From Temnopleurus reevesii (Eukaryota > Echinodermata > Echinoidea > Temnopleuroida > Temnopleuridae): 64,000 bases of DNA. The stretch is from NCBI GenBank assembly GCA_036244855.1, contig BQKZ01000569.1, forward strand, positions 65,196 to 129,195, in the 5' to 3' direction. Positions within the stretch are counted from its first letter, which is position 1, and each line of letters begins with the position of its first letter. The notes below the pieces were generated by a model. It ran no database searches and had not been told where the DNA came from. It was given only the letters and a program-made list of their open reading frames with translations. Both the position numbers and the translations under genes were made by a program. Positions 50,201 to 63,838 of the stretch are shown one piece after another.

Positions 50201-52884
50201 GCGCAATGCACACACGTGTCATCATCAAACATTCATATCCTATTGAAATCCTCATTCTATGGTAAATCCCCACATACATGTTTGTAACCATCAAAATTAT
50301 TAAAGGTATAGATTCGTAATGATCAGGATGCTGAAATTGATGTTAAATGAGCTGATGTATTCACAAGTTGCTTTACATGCCTAAATATATCTACATGTAT
50401 GTGGGATATTAGGAGTACATTTATGCTCGTATTCTATGTATTTTACGTCGAACAAGTCAATACGCCATCGCTCCTGCGGTGTGCTAAGTGCTTTAGCGCG
50501 GGAGAGCGTCGGCCTGAAATTGGCGGTGCGATCGGTGGTATTGTCTGCGGTGTGTGGGTTCGCGTTCATTTTGTACGTGAAGCATGTTCTGTGAGGAAGT
50601 ACGACCGCACCAGGTTATTTCATTTTGCGATAATTAAGCCATTTCTAGGTCGATTTCATTCAAACAAACTATGAACATGCTCTAATTTACTATTGAAAAA
50701 ATGCATTATGGTAATAATTTTACTGCAGCTCGCAGACTAGTTAAATATCTGAAGCGCCCTCCTCCCAAAACTAGTCTTTCCCTTTAAACATGAATTTGCT
50801 ACAAAACACTATGTTTGTAAGCCTTTATTACAATATCCAAGCCGTAAATTGTAAAAGGTTGGGAACCACTTTTTAAACCATTGAAAAAATGCTGTTCTCA
50901 TATTTTCCATTAGGGCATGTTCACTACAATCATTAAACTGGTTCAATGGAAATTCCTTGAATAGAAACTGGTTTAAGAGTATATGTAGGCTATGTGAACA
51001 CTGGTCCCAGTCATGAAATTGGCTGAAAGTGCTCTTGTTGTTTTTTTTTAATCTAATCTGAATGACCCAACTCTTCCTGCTTAATCCTTCCATGAAAAAT
51101 GATCATTTATCATATTTATTTCTTGATCGGTAATAATTGTTTTTATGGTATGATGATCATAAGCTCTCAGAGATATACTTTTTATCACCTACAATTTTCT
51201 TGTTTATAGATTTTACCAGGGTTTCCCTTGGTTTATAGGCTTCCCTGGCACAGTTATTTCCAACTTTAAATAATGCACTGAATCTTTGTCTCAAATATAT
51301 AAATGTACTAGCCTTTAAATTTACAATTTTTTCCCCCTAAGGATTCCCAGAGCTATGGCAATAAAATGAAATTGATCGCTTTATGAATTCTACTATCCTG
51401 AAAAAAGAATACATTTAAATATTTTACATCAGACAAAGGAAATTCAAGTGCTGCTAAAACTGAATTCCATGCCAAAACAAACCAATGTATTTTACACTGT
51501 ACAAGCAGACCGGCCTACACAAAATTGCACATGTGGGTCTAATGGTGAGTGAGCGAGTGCTGATCCTAAATTTAGAAAATCCAAACATCCTGCCAGAAAT
51601 ATGTAACGGTAATTTGATGATTCCTCTCTGCCTCTATATTGGGCCTTGTCAGATTGCCCCTCCTCCAACCCCTCACTGTTACATTGACAAGTTGAAATAT
51701 TTTTGAATAAGATTATGTACCCTACCCCTGCACCCCCTTCAATATCTGGCATTTCAAGGGGATTGACTCTATAAATGAATGTGCTGTCAATAACCAAGAA
51801 AAAAGATACAATACTTAAAGGTAGAATACTTCTTTTGCAGCCTAAAATTTTACTTTCCAAGATTGTTGTGTTATGTTGAAGAGTACTAATGTTAGAACTT
51901 TTCACCAATCAATTAAGCACAAAGATTGGTCATGATAGGCGCATTTATAGTTATTCCAATTAATAATTCTTCTATTCGGGCCTCGTTCAAAATTCAAAAC
52001 AGCCGTTAACCACTTGTTGACCAATAGCGCAAGAGTCTCTCTCAGTGCGTATTCCGCATGGTGTGGCAGTGTATTGAAGTGCGCACTGTATGTGCCCTTA
52101 TGTTGTGTGTGTGTGTGGTACCGGAATACGCTAGGAGTATCGCGATACCGTTGGTGTTAAGATAAATTATGATAGAATAGATTTTTATTTGAATTAAATA
52201 TTGAATTAAATATACCTAACAAAAACTTTCTGGTGCTTTAAAACAAAGCTTCCTAATCTTCCATTCCTACATGTAATTTTGATGAAATCAAGCTATTCCA
52301 CCCAATTTCTGTCGATGAATTTCCATCAAAATATTAGGCAAAAAAACCCATAAATTACAAAGCCTTCTACAAGTCTCCATTTAGCAATGGGTGGACCGTC
52401 CTGCAGCTAAGTCATTTTTCAGACGCCCAAATTTTTTTCAGACAGTCAATTAAAAACCTTGGATAATTGCCATCCAATATTTTTATGAATGTGATTTAAT
52501 AACAAAGGAAAAAAAATATCATGCAACGCTTTCGCTTCCTCATTTGCTTACGTTACAAGGAAATACTACAATGAACATCCATAAAATATAAATTTATGGT
52601 ATCAGTTTTTGATAAAATCTTTCTTTGTCTAGGGCGTAGTACTTGGAAAAATGAAATGTATAGGGTGAATTTAAGCCAATTAAACCCTATTGAACAAAAG
52701 TACTGGTTTCAACAATAAATGTAAGTGTAATTTCATTCATATTCATACTGTAGGTACACAAAATATTAGATATCTCGTGTAGACAAACAAAGTCATGTAC
52801 TTTTGCTCCAAGGTAATGAAATAACCAAAAATAAATAAAAACAGCACAATCTTTTTTTTTTTCTTGATGCTGATAAAACATACC
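47281..52884. other. Non-coding, with CT tract and repeat fragments
   Basis: No gene recognised. It contains a CT-rich tract (48840-49065) and a possible single pogo-like end at 48629 (TACAGTTGAACCTTGTTGTA). It also has a dispersed repeat (50010-50125) and a 10-base inverted pair GCGTATTCCG/CGGAATACGC near 52046 and 52123. Confidence 0.5.
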
Positions 52885-53143
52885 TAATAATAATAATAAT
52901 AGGTCCATTTATATAACGCAATCACTATATATGCATATATTCTACTGCGCTTGATACTATGTACCATATTATTACCCTGGCTATAAATAAATTCCTGCCA
53001 GATACCCATTTTTCACCTGGGTCGAGTGCAACAAACTGCAAGTAAATTTCTTGCTGAAGGAAATTAGCGCCCTGGGTGAGAATCGAACCACCGACCCTCT
53101 AGTTAAGAGGCGAGAGTCCGAACCACTACACCACAACACTCCC
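52885..53143 (-). mobile_element. tRNA-derived SINE, copy 2
   Basis: Same family and strand as 16474-16764. The head carries TGGTGTAGTGGTTCGGACTC and GGTTCGATTCTC. The body contains CCTTCAGCAAGAAATTTAC. The tail is a TTA microsatellite rather than TCA. Confidence 0.87.
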
Positions 53144-53794
53144 AATAGTAGTAGAATAGCTGTACAAAATGGAGAGAAACATGGCAACAAGAACCATAAT
53201 CTCAGCCATGCACTTGTGATGAAAACCTCACATTCATATTACGTTAGATGCATATTCCGAAAGGTTGGTATCTCTGATATTGTAAATGCACTTCATGAAA
53301 AGAAAAGATTGGGCAGACAGTCGCAATTAAATCCTGAATTCCAAATTATTCAATGTCAAATATGGAAATCATGTTTCATGTGAAAGAAGGGTTTATAATC
53401 TGTTAATTTTTATGTGATATCAGTAAAAGAACTATCCAAAGATCAGATCAAAGAACAAAAGATTTAGGGCCATTTCCTCCAACTTTTCAAAGAGAAATGA
53501 GGCAAACAAAGAGCCAACATGATTTGAACATTTTCCTTGAGAATAAAGAGGATTCTGAAACAAAGAGTCATTTTGGGTGTTTTTCCCCCAGCAAACAAAG
53601 AAAAAGTGGATGTGCATGAATTTTATAAAGCCGTTTAGAGTGGTATGTTGGCACTGTGTCAAGAGAAATGGTGGTTCTAAAGTAAACCCAACAGTAGACC
53701 AAATGTGCATCTTGGATTTTGTGATGAGGTCAAGAAACCTGTGCAAAACACAAGATTTGTGATCATGGAAGATAAAAATTTGATATTCTCAGTC

Positions 53795-53920
53795 AAAATC
53801 TTTGCATCCTAGATCCGAGGATGCAAAATTTTAGTCCGGCAGTCACAAACTTTGCATTTCCGGGTCACAATATTTGCCTCCTTGGTCACAAACTTTGCGT
53901 CCCTGGTCAAGAACTTCCAG
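53795..53920. repeat. Short tandem repeat, about 27 bases
   Basis: Words of the form GGTCACAAACTTTGCATCC recur about five times with drift, ending near a 23-base poly-C run (53925-53947). Confidence 0.6.
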
Positions 53921-53947
53921 GAGACCCCCCCCCCCCCCCCCCCCCCC

Positions 53948-55929
53948 AAAGAAAACCAAAACAAATGGTTAGATATACCTCAATGCACTGACCTCTGAAA
54001 GAAAAAATACCTGACTGACTGACTGACCTTTTAAAAAATAGCATTTATGAGCATCCCCTATTTCATTTCTTTTTGCCTGATGGGGTCTCTACTTTGCGCC
54101 AAAGGTCATAAACTTCACGTCCATCTCCACAAATTTCACCAGATAACCCAAACAATTTTGGAACACATATGACCTCTTGTTGAGCATACTACACACAGCA
54201 ACCATATAAAGAGAGGCAGGACGTCAACATGAATGAGTCAACAGAGACGTGCAAGGTGGTCATCTAGAACGTTTCAAGTTTAAACGAAAAAAAAAAATGT
54301 GTGGGTTGTTTCCCCAAAACCACAAAAGTTTGTGAAACAAAGGGCAATCATGTTTGTTGGGGAGGGGGGAGGGGGCAATGATATTTATTTGGGGGGGGGC
54401 AAAGGGGGCTTGCTCTTAAACATGAGACAATGAAATGAAAGTAGAGACTTAAATACTTTGTAAAAAAAATGCTTCTTTGTGAGTATGATAATTCTAGTAC
54501 AGTGCACTGGAAGGGATAAATGTTGGGGACAAAATAGAAGAAAAAACATAATCCATTGTGACATATTTATTTTCATGTACATATGGTACGGGGTATTTCC
54601 CTGAAGAAGAAGATTGAAACCTTGAAAACTTTGGGGACTTTATAAATAATTAATAAGCTACAAATGCACTATACATCATTTCCTTTGTATACAGATCCAT
54701 GTTACTCTAAAGGACAGTACAACTGACCTACGTTTTTGCTTGAACTCGCATAAGATTCTATTTGAAAAAGTTCTAAAAAGTAAGATAAAGCTAGATTCTT
54801 TTTCATGATGATGTGCCGGTATAAAGTTCAGTTGTAAACAGATCACAGCTTAAATGAATGGTAATATGCTACATTCTGAAAATGATATATGAATGACATC
54901 GAGCATAGCTTTCCCAAATTGGCAACCGCAGTATATACACATGGGCACATCTCCAAACCAATGTGGTTACAAGATTAAGTTATTAATAATGTCCGTTGTT
55001 GTCTGTTCAGGGATGGTTTGTGGGCACACTGAACATGTAGGCAGACATATCTGATCAAAAAAAGGAAATGAGCAATATCGAATCAAGATTGCCAAACTGT
55101 CAGTTCATTTGATGTCATCTTTTGTGCTTGATAAGTTGTACTTGGCAGACTTAGGATTAAGATTAGAAAAGACACACCCTAACCGTGCATAATGAATTAA
55201 CAGTGTTATAAATTTATTATTTCAAGATAATAATGCTAATATTACATACTTTTAGTTCAGTATGGAAAGAAAATGACAAAGCATATTTACTGATCTTTAT
55301 TTGATCACTTCTCGATAATAATACATTTTCCTTCAAAATCATTGGGCACTCCCTATCTATTTATAGTTTGAAGCATACTTTTAAAATTTTGTGCAATTCT
55401 TCAGAGTATTTATTTACCTTTCATTGCCAAAAACGAAATATTACATTTAACATTAATAATAAATGACAATAGACAAAATTTGATGAACTTCCAGATTTTG
55501 AAAGAATTTGCAAACAAAGATGTTTAGGATGAAGACAGGATGGAGACTTTGTATGCCACAAATGACGCAAATTAGCTTTGATCTTGCAGATGAATCATTA
55601 TAGAAAATCATCTTGATGAAGACGCTCATTGTTAAGCCCCTAAATCAGATGACATACAAAATAGTATCATATAACTGGGTTTTCTGAACCAAATCTGACA
55701 AATTTACTTCTAATTAAAAAAAAAAACTTCAAGACTACCAATGATCTGTACAAAATACAAAAAAAATTATATTATTTGCCTATTTCATTCAATAGGGGGT
55801 ATAAAAATTTATGGAGATGGGTTTCTATTGACAGAGCACAAAGAGTCGTAGAATTTATTGCGTTCCTCTAATCACTCTCTTATTATAGTGACAGTGAAAG
55901 TAGCAAGTAAGGGATAACATTTTAAGTCT
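53948..55929. other. Non-coding, nothing recognised
   Basis: AT-rich sequence with G-rich runs near 54360-54400 and no supported genes. Confidence 0.5.
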
Positions 55930-56109
55930 AAGGGGGTGTTGCTCAAAAGTTGCAATTGATCGCAACTTGCAGTTGATCGGAACGTGCCAATCAAAATCAT
56001 TGTTTCATGTGCGTCTTGTTAAGTGCGCATACCGTGCGCAAATGAAAATGCGCGTAACAATTTGCAAAGTTGCAGCTGATTTGCAGTTGATTTTGAACAA
56101 CATCCCTTA
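55930..56109. mobile_element. MITE with TAAGGG ends
   Basis: Left end TAAGGGGGTGTTGCTCAAAA. Right end, inverted, TAAGGGATGTTGTTCAAAA. The interior repeats GTTGCAVYTGATC words in both orientations. It is about 180 bases with no coding capacity. One arm recurs inverted at 44690-44752. Confidence 0.7.
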
Positions 56110-56802
56110 GTTTCTTCAAAATATCTGAAAACAACCCCGCCCCCTCAGATATACAAGAGAAACTTAGCTTTGTTTACATCGCTTTGCAGCGTTACTTGGG
56201 GTGGTGGGATGAAGAAAATAGAGATTTAAAAATCAAATCATGAAATTTGAAATCACATTTTTTTGGTCATTGTAAGAAAACCATTAAGATATTGCAGATG
56301 GAGCACTTCAATCAACTTCAATTAAAATTCCCCAATCACAATAAATGTCCATTGATCTTTAATTCATAACCACCTTCCATTTTAGTTTCTCAGAAGGTGG
56401 GCTTTCAGATATCTTTTATTCATTTTTATAAGAATTATATCTGGGAATACTATGAAAACAATGCATTACAGTTGTACTGTAAATAGAACAGATGTAAGGC
56501 CTACCAAATTATGATCTTTAAGTCATGTTTTAATGAAATATTCTTGAGATTCTTGAGAGATATTATACGGATGCATCAGTCATTGACAGAGGGAGTAGAA
56601 ACAGTTGCAAAATTTCGCAGAATATGCAAGAGGAAAGTTTTAAGAAACACAACCTGCGTATACATGTATCTTCATATTGTTGACCTGTTGCTCACTTTTA
56701 CACACGATGTTCATCTTATCGATCGAGATAAATTCACTCACAATGAAAGCCTAGTCTGCCAGAACAGACACTTGGGTTTCGTTGTGCGCACACACAGAGA
56801 GT

Positions 56803-56905
56803 GATACAGGGTATGCATTGTGTGTCTGCATGCCAGACTGAGGGTAGAGCAATGCTGTATGTGGGTGATGTACAGTGTAGTCACACAATATGCATACCCT
56901 GTATC
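56803..56905. repeat. Long inverted repeat (hairpin) with 22-24-base arms
   Basis: Arms at 56803-56824 and 56882-56905 are complementary except for two extra bases on the right (GATACAGGGTATGCAT core). The right arm is followed by TGTATCATGATMTGCA words in tandem. Confidence 0.75.
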
Positions 56906-57419
56906 ATGATATGCATATCCTGTATCATGATCTGCACATGCACACACCGAAAGTCTAGGGTATGTGCATGCATATTAATGAAAGCCTTCAATTCATGTGA
57001 AATTATACGTCATGCATATTCCGGATTAGTTGGCATCTCTGTATTAACACATTCTAGCCTATGCATCAGAAATACCACCCTTGAAGTTTTTCCAGACACC
57101 ATTTATTTATCCAACATGAAGTGCATAGACAACAATTTCACATCTTCAATGCACGCAATGTTTACAGAACAACAGGCATGATCAATAGAAAGCGCACACA
57201 TGTATTCAACAAATAATGAAGGGTGTAGAATAGAATCGCACATCTTCCCAACTGGTGTCAATGCATGTCCAAGGGGATGATTGACCTTTCGGCGACCCCA
57301 TCAGACAATGTGAAAAGAATGATCCAGGTCTGTTCGTCAATATGCTTTATTGACTGGTTTCTTGTTTGCATTACTAGTATAAATTAATTGTTGCAGATAC
57401 ATGATGAGACCTGCAGTAT

Positions 57420-57860
57420 GAGGCTTTCTAACTTTCCTTTCCCCCTTTTTTTACTCGTTCCCTCTGTCTCCTTTTCGTCTCCACTCTCTCGCCCCTCTTT
57501 TACCTCTCTCCTCCCCTCTCTCTTTTGCTCTCGCCTCCACTCTATTTCCCTCTCTCATCCCCTCCCTCTTTTGCTACATGTATCTCTCATCTGCTCTATT
57601 TCTCTCTCTCCTCCCCTCCCTCTTTCCCACTCTTCTAGCTCTTTTGCATTCTCCTCCCCTCCCTCTTTCATTATCTCTCATCCTCTCTATGTCCCTCTCT
57701 CCTCCCCTCTCTCTTTCCCACTCTTCTCCCCTCCCTCTTTTTTTCTCTCGCTCCTCCCCACCCACTTTCCATCTATCCTCCACTCCCTCTTTCCTCCCCT
57801 CCTCCCCCCATTGTTTCCTCCTTCTTTTACTACCTATTATTATCTCTTCTCCATTTGTAT
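57420..57860 (+). repeat. Long CT-rich polypyrimidine tract
   Basis: About 440 bases nearly free of purines on the plus strand, built from CTCTCC, CCCTC and TTTC words with a loose period near 50-60. The 222-residue open frame across it is a low-complexity artefact. Confidence 0.9.
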
Positions 57861-60800
57861 ATACACTGTAGTCCTTTTGAATGCAGCAGAATTGTTGACA
57901 ATATGCAAAGCATATCTACTTCACACAAAAAATGACCTTGACTCGCCTGACCTCCATTTCGAAAGCAACCTACATACATCGCTTCATAGGCTTGTATATT
58001 ACATTGTAAATGGGCAAAATATTGTTACAAATTTACGTGTACACTGTAATATATAGGCCTACAGGTAGATTTCAAAGAATCTAGTGCCACTACATGGATA
58101 TGATAATGTATTCATCAAGCGCATGTCATACATATTCATAGATTGTATACCTGGAAGACTTACAAGTTCTAGTATAGAGCATTTATACCTTTAGTTTAGG
58201 CGATCAAATAAAGAAAAAAAGGTCACTTACCAAATTAAATCACTTGCAAATGAGTCAATCCAGGTTTTTCAGCAACTAAATCCAAAAAAATGTCACAAAA
58301 CAAGTCTGCAGTCTCCAGTCTACTGTTGTATATAATCCAATGTTGTGAGTAAATGGACACAGTATGTTTAGTCCAATGTCTATAACACTACAGCAAAAGA
58401 ACGGTCAGCTTGACCATTAGATCGAGCCGCATCAAGGCCCTATACAATTGCACTAGTTATGCAAATACCTTGACCACTAGAAACCCACGCTTGACCATTA
58501 CGAGGGTGGACAGAGTCTCCAGCGATTCTCTATAATAAATGTCCAGGGTTTTTAAGCAGCTTACAGCATTGTCCGCCGGTCACTCTCCCTAGTCTAATAC
58601 TAAGCATGGACAGCTACGGGTATTGTGAGCATTCGCTGGGGACCCCTACATGACATTTGCATGTTTAACAATAACACCAGCCTGTTGTTTTCGGGAGGGT
58701 AGTGGGATTAAAAATAGAACTGGCCAACGTATGAACCCTGAGTTTGCTGGCATGCACCGAACGAACGCTGCCAAAGGCACTCTGCCAATGCTTCCCATGC
58801 ATTAACATAAATTCATGCCCAACGAGAGTAAAAACAAATGAGGATCCGGTCGAACAAGGTCTCGTAGCAGTCATAAAGTCATTGGCAGGGTCGTCACTAA
58901 GGGCAGTATAAAAAAGGGGGAGGGGCTGGCGATATTTACAAAGGACAGAGACACTATGGTGTTCTTTAAATGCTGATATAAAAGAAAAAGCGAAGTACAC
59001 TAGGCTGCCCAGCTACCGGTATAGGGGGTTGTTGTACGCCTACACATGCACGGAACTGAGCAACACACAACACACAGCTGGCTAGTGTAGTATTCCAATC
59101 CCCTCCTCCTTTGGCAAGAGTCCAATGTAATTCATAGTTTCACGCCCGCACACACACAAAAGGTATGCTGCGGAAACTCGATCGTACACTTTGACACGAT
59201 TTTCACTTTCAGTTCTTTCTTCTTCACTTCTCTCCGATGTATATTCAATAATGCATTTTCGATAAAACCGAAATGTTGAATGCTTTTGCTTTCTTTATTT
59301 GGATGTCCCTTCACCAGATGCTGTCACAAAATGAATAAATTGTCAAGTCCATACAAACTTTAACTTCAATATAGGCTAGGGTCTTGTTTGATGAAATTAG
59401 GAATTCCAGTTGACAAACTTAAATAAAATTCTCCCTTCTCCCAGTTGTAATAGTCCAAATATAAGCGGTCACAGACAATTAAGGAAACTTCAAGTACGAA
59501 AAATAACATCTACTGAAGGGGTTGATCAAAATGATGAATTGTAGATCCTCGACATTATTTGTCCAAAGCTCTGTCTAAAAAAAATTCAGTGCAAACATAG
59601 CTACAGTATGCATATGGTCCTAATATTTTCCCAATGCAAGCTGAAGGAGATTGTGCAATCACAATGCTATGATTGCCAATCCAATGTATGCCTTTTCTCT
59701 TTCTGTGTCTCTAAAGTCTATTTATATCTCTCGTGGTAAATCTATGCAAATACACCAAAGTCCAGCTGTGTTTATTCCAAATAAAATCCAAAGCACGCTC
59801 TGCTGCACGTAACCCTTGGCAAGCTGTCCTAGTTGGTTGACTATCAGGCGACCAAAGTCAAAGATTACCCTCTATTCACGCTATACCTTCCTTTCTGTGT
59901 GTAGCTATATTGTATTCAGTGCACCAGGGTATTGGTAAATATACCTGCAATATATCATTACTACACCACAGCGAGCTAGCCGCTCGGCCTGAGGTGACGA
60001 TTATAAATGCCCCCTTGTATACCATACATACAAATGCATGTATAATGATCAGGGAGACACTATTTCCACTGCACAGCCGAGCTATGGCAAAGGCACACTA
60101 CACCACCAACCCTCCTTCACATTTCTACCAGCAAATTTTCTGCCCAAATTCACTACCAAGCCCCTCACACTCCTATCTCTCTCCCAATCTCTCCTACAGT
60201 ACACAAACCCCCCAACACACAAAAATACACACAAACAAGCACCACGCTTCTCTGTTGTGGACACACGCTCACCACCGAAAAAAAAAATCTTCTGCAACCC
60301 CAGGAGGCTTTTGAATGAGAAAACCACACTAATATATTCCAGCCTGTATGGCTGGACTCCACTGAATTTTTAACCTTGATCCCTTTCTAAATCCACAGCC
60401 AGTGCACAAACACACACACATAAAACACCAAGCAAGTCATAGCCTGGGTGTGTGTGTATGATATGAAATTCATTAGTGGGGTATTAATAATTTTGCAGTA
60501 CATGAGCATTGAAGGGGCGCCCATATTGCACGACCACACACAGACTATACACAGACATAGACAGCACACAGACATGGGAAGCTATTTATAGCGCTTATGT
60601 TCAAAGGGGGTATCCTCAGTGATAAGGCAATGTACTCATGCATACATAATGTACCTTCTTTGTCCCCCTCCATATCCTCAGCACACACTTCCCCACACTG
60701 CCGATTTCATATCTACCCCAGCCACCCCTGGACGCTTCCACTGCGGAAGAGTGGGGGAACCGGCATTCGTGGACTGCGAGGGACTGACTTTACATGGTAA

Positions 60801-63678
60801 ATGTATCAGGGTCAGGCTGGCTGTTCGGTCGTCTAAGTAACGGATCCCATCCAAAACTAGAGCACGGGGAAATCCATGTATTAGTCCTCAGACAGTGAGA
60901 TAAGCATAATGCATAAAATTACATAGGCCTACAGGCTTGCTGTTACATACAAACCAAAGAGCAAATTGAACATGAAGCAAGTAGATAATAGCGAATCCAT
61001 AATTACCCTCTTTCTGCAAATCACATCTCCTCTATTCCTTCCAGACTGTGATTATTTCTAAATCATTCCTCCAAAAATGGCATGTTTCAGTTTCCCCTTC
61101 TTCCTATAAATACATTTAGGAATTCATCCTAAAAGTATAAGGAAGAATATATTTCAGTTTGCCCTACTTACGACTTTACAAAAGAATTTTTATTTCAACC
61201 TGTTGATATCAATTTAAATTCAGCATGGAAAATGATTTTCATTCGCAGATAAGAATCGTCTCTGACTATGGATTGAGCAAGCTGATTGAAAACTGATATC
61301 AAACACAAGATTTTCAATTATCTCGACATCATCATCACCCTTATCATCATCAAACTATCATGGTTCCTTGTGCCTCAATGGTAATTCTTTTAGATTTCAT
61401 TATATATCTGAATATTTCATAATAGACTCCCTTCATTATAGCTATCAATGTGCACCAATTTTTTCAATTAACCTATTTTTCTTGAAAGGCAATTCATACT
61501 TCGGATTCTTTTTCTTATATGAAGGAGTAAAGACAGAGTATGAAATCTAGATTCTACATGTAACAGGGAATAAAGAACAGACATATGTTCTGTAATTGAT
61601 ATAATTTGATTCATGTGCTCAGATACACAAAGGTTGCTATTGACAACACAAAAGCTTTGCCCAAGGCCTGCCTCACATACAAGTACTGTATGCAAACTAC
61701 ACTGTAGATTATGTGTACTGTACTTCAATTATCTGGAACATATTTGAGGAGTACCATGTAAAGTACATATTTTTGGCAAGAAACATATGGATACATAAAT
61801 ATGGATAAAATAAATGACGGCTATTGTCACATCCAACATTTTTCTTCTTTTCAAACTGTAAAACTTTCTAAGTTTGCTTCTAATTTTACGCAATATTGCA
61901 GAATACTGTAATAAAGAGGAATAAAGACACATTGGAGAGTAAATGCAAGAAATTAATTTAAAGATCATAATCAGCATCACCAATTACATGTGTTTTTCCT
62001 GTAATTAGATTTAGCCACTTCTGATACCTTCCAAGCCCTGAAACAATTCAATTTATACAATTCATAAATCTAAAGCTTTCTTGATGAAAGTGAAATAGGG
62101 GAGAGGGAATGATGATATAAGAATGCATTCCATAGTAATCGATAATGACGTTATTGACGAACAAAATGGGGAGAGGGAAGGCGAAAGGCTACAACACAGA
62201 CATGAACACCTTCTTGCGCTCACTCACCTAGAAGTGNCCCACCCACCCCGGTCAGAGTTAGGGGTTGTCAAATGTTAGGCAAAAGTAAGCAAAATTGGAT
62301 AAAGGGTTCCAAATTTAAGCTCACAACGGCTGGTTTATTCTTTTTTTTTTGGCTAGTGAGCTCCTCTGGGGGAGCAAATGGAGGGGTGCCGGAAAATTGT
62401 ACATTTATTATATTTTAGCTTGTCAACTCGCATCTCATCATCTCGTGGGGGGGGGGTCAAAATTTAGAGTTAGTCTACCACCCAAAATCTTCAAATCTTG
62501 TGTGTGCGCATATATGATGCTTTTTCTAACTCTTCACCTGTATTTCACAACAAAAAGTAGGGCCCATAAGCCAAATTGTTAAAGCCCAAGTACAGTTTTG
62601 GTAAAAGCGAATATTTTCATCGCCAAATTTTGTCTTCAAATCTATATAAAATGAAATATGATATCATGAACATGTTGTACATACAGTAAGATTGTGCGAA
62701 AAATGAACAAGTTTTGGAAAAGTTATAACCTAACATGTGCAAAATATTTCAGCGTCGTGTACCCCGACACTAATTCAATATTTTCTTTCTTGATAAAGGA
62801 CAACTTCTCATGCACAGAATTTGATGAAAATTTCAGAATTTATTCTTTGTGTACTCCTTTTTATCATGCTTTAATCAAATCTTGGAAATAACTTAATTTC
62901 ATGCCCGATAAGAAGCAAAATATTTTTATAACCAAGAGAGGACGCTAAATACGATTTAACGGTCAAATTCAAATTTTCAAAAGATTTAGCTCGTAGAAAA
63001 ATATGCTGTGGTCTTAAGAGTGTATAAAAATTATATGTCATGGTAAATATCCCAAAAATTTCTTAATCTTTACCAAAAATATTCTTGGGCTTTAAAGTAT
63101 TGAAATTAGAAAAAAAAATAAAAGAATCATTCAATAACATCAAAAAAATATTTCAACCTAAACTATGTTAGTGGTAAAAAAGGGCTCCATTGATAAAATA
63201 AAATTCTTCAAAAACCATTTACAAATTTAACAATTAGACCAGATGACAGTTTGACAAGGAGTGAAAGCTACGATTCAAGACGTTCCTTTGACAGGACCTA
63301 ACAAATGGCATAAATACAGTGCACTCAGTGTATGCATGCTGAATATCTTGCATTCTTTGCATAACTTGCATGCCATCACAGAGGAAATGAAAGTCCCCAG
63401 ATCCACAACATGATGGAATGGATGTACTATTCTTCGATCGCAGACTGTGTTTTGACTTTATTGAAATATTCAGAAAGCCGAAACAGGCCTACTTATGACA
63501 GAATAGGAGTATGATATAGATGAAGGGAACTGTATCAGTTGCAAAACGGCTGCTTTTCATAAAGTCATTTATCCACAAATCAATCTTCATTACGAAAACC
63601 AAAAGAAGAAATTATCATAATCTTCTAAAATTATCTTATAACTTCTCATCCTGGTACAGAGAAGACTTCATGCAGATC
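57861..63678. other. Non-coding, nothing recognised
   Basis: No gene supported. CTTGACCA-type words recur near 58405-58510 close to an ATGCAAAT octamer (58459). One N is at 62237. Open frames of 60-134 residues here have no recognisable product. Confidence 0.5.
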
Positions 63679-63838
63679 GGGAGAGTGTTTCATCAAGATT
63701 TGTCGCAGAGACAATTAGTCAGCACTGACAAATTCCTTGATTGTGATTGGATAAAAAGCATTATAGCTGACAGTTGCCATGGGAACTGTCGGAAAATGAC
63801 TCCTTGTCGCTAAGACAAATCTTGATGAAACACCCCCC
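63679..63838. mobile_element. CAG-associated MITE, copy 2 (GTGTTTCATCAAGATTTGTC family)
   Basis: The ends are GTGTTTCATCAAGATTTGTC and the same inverted (GACAAATCTTGATGAAACAC). The interior matches 44762-44920, including GACAAATTCCTTGATTGTGA. CAG lies at the right flank, with CGG at the left. Confidence 0.87.

Noticed and set aside
57388..58056. 222-residue open frame rich in Ser, Leu and Pro
   Set aside because: It is the translation of the CT-rich tract; the stop-free length is explained by base composition.
63520..63813. 97-residue frame with a segment similar to one at 44.8 kb
   Set aside because: The similarity is explained by both regions containing the same MITE.
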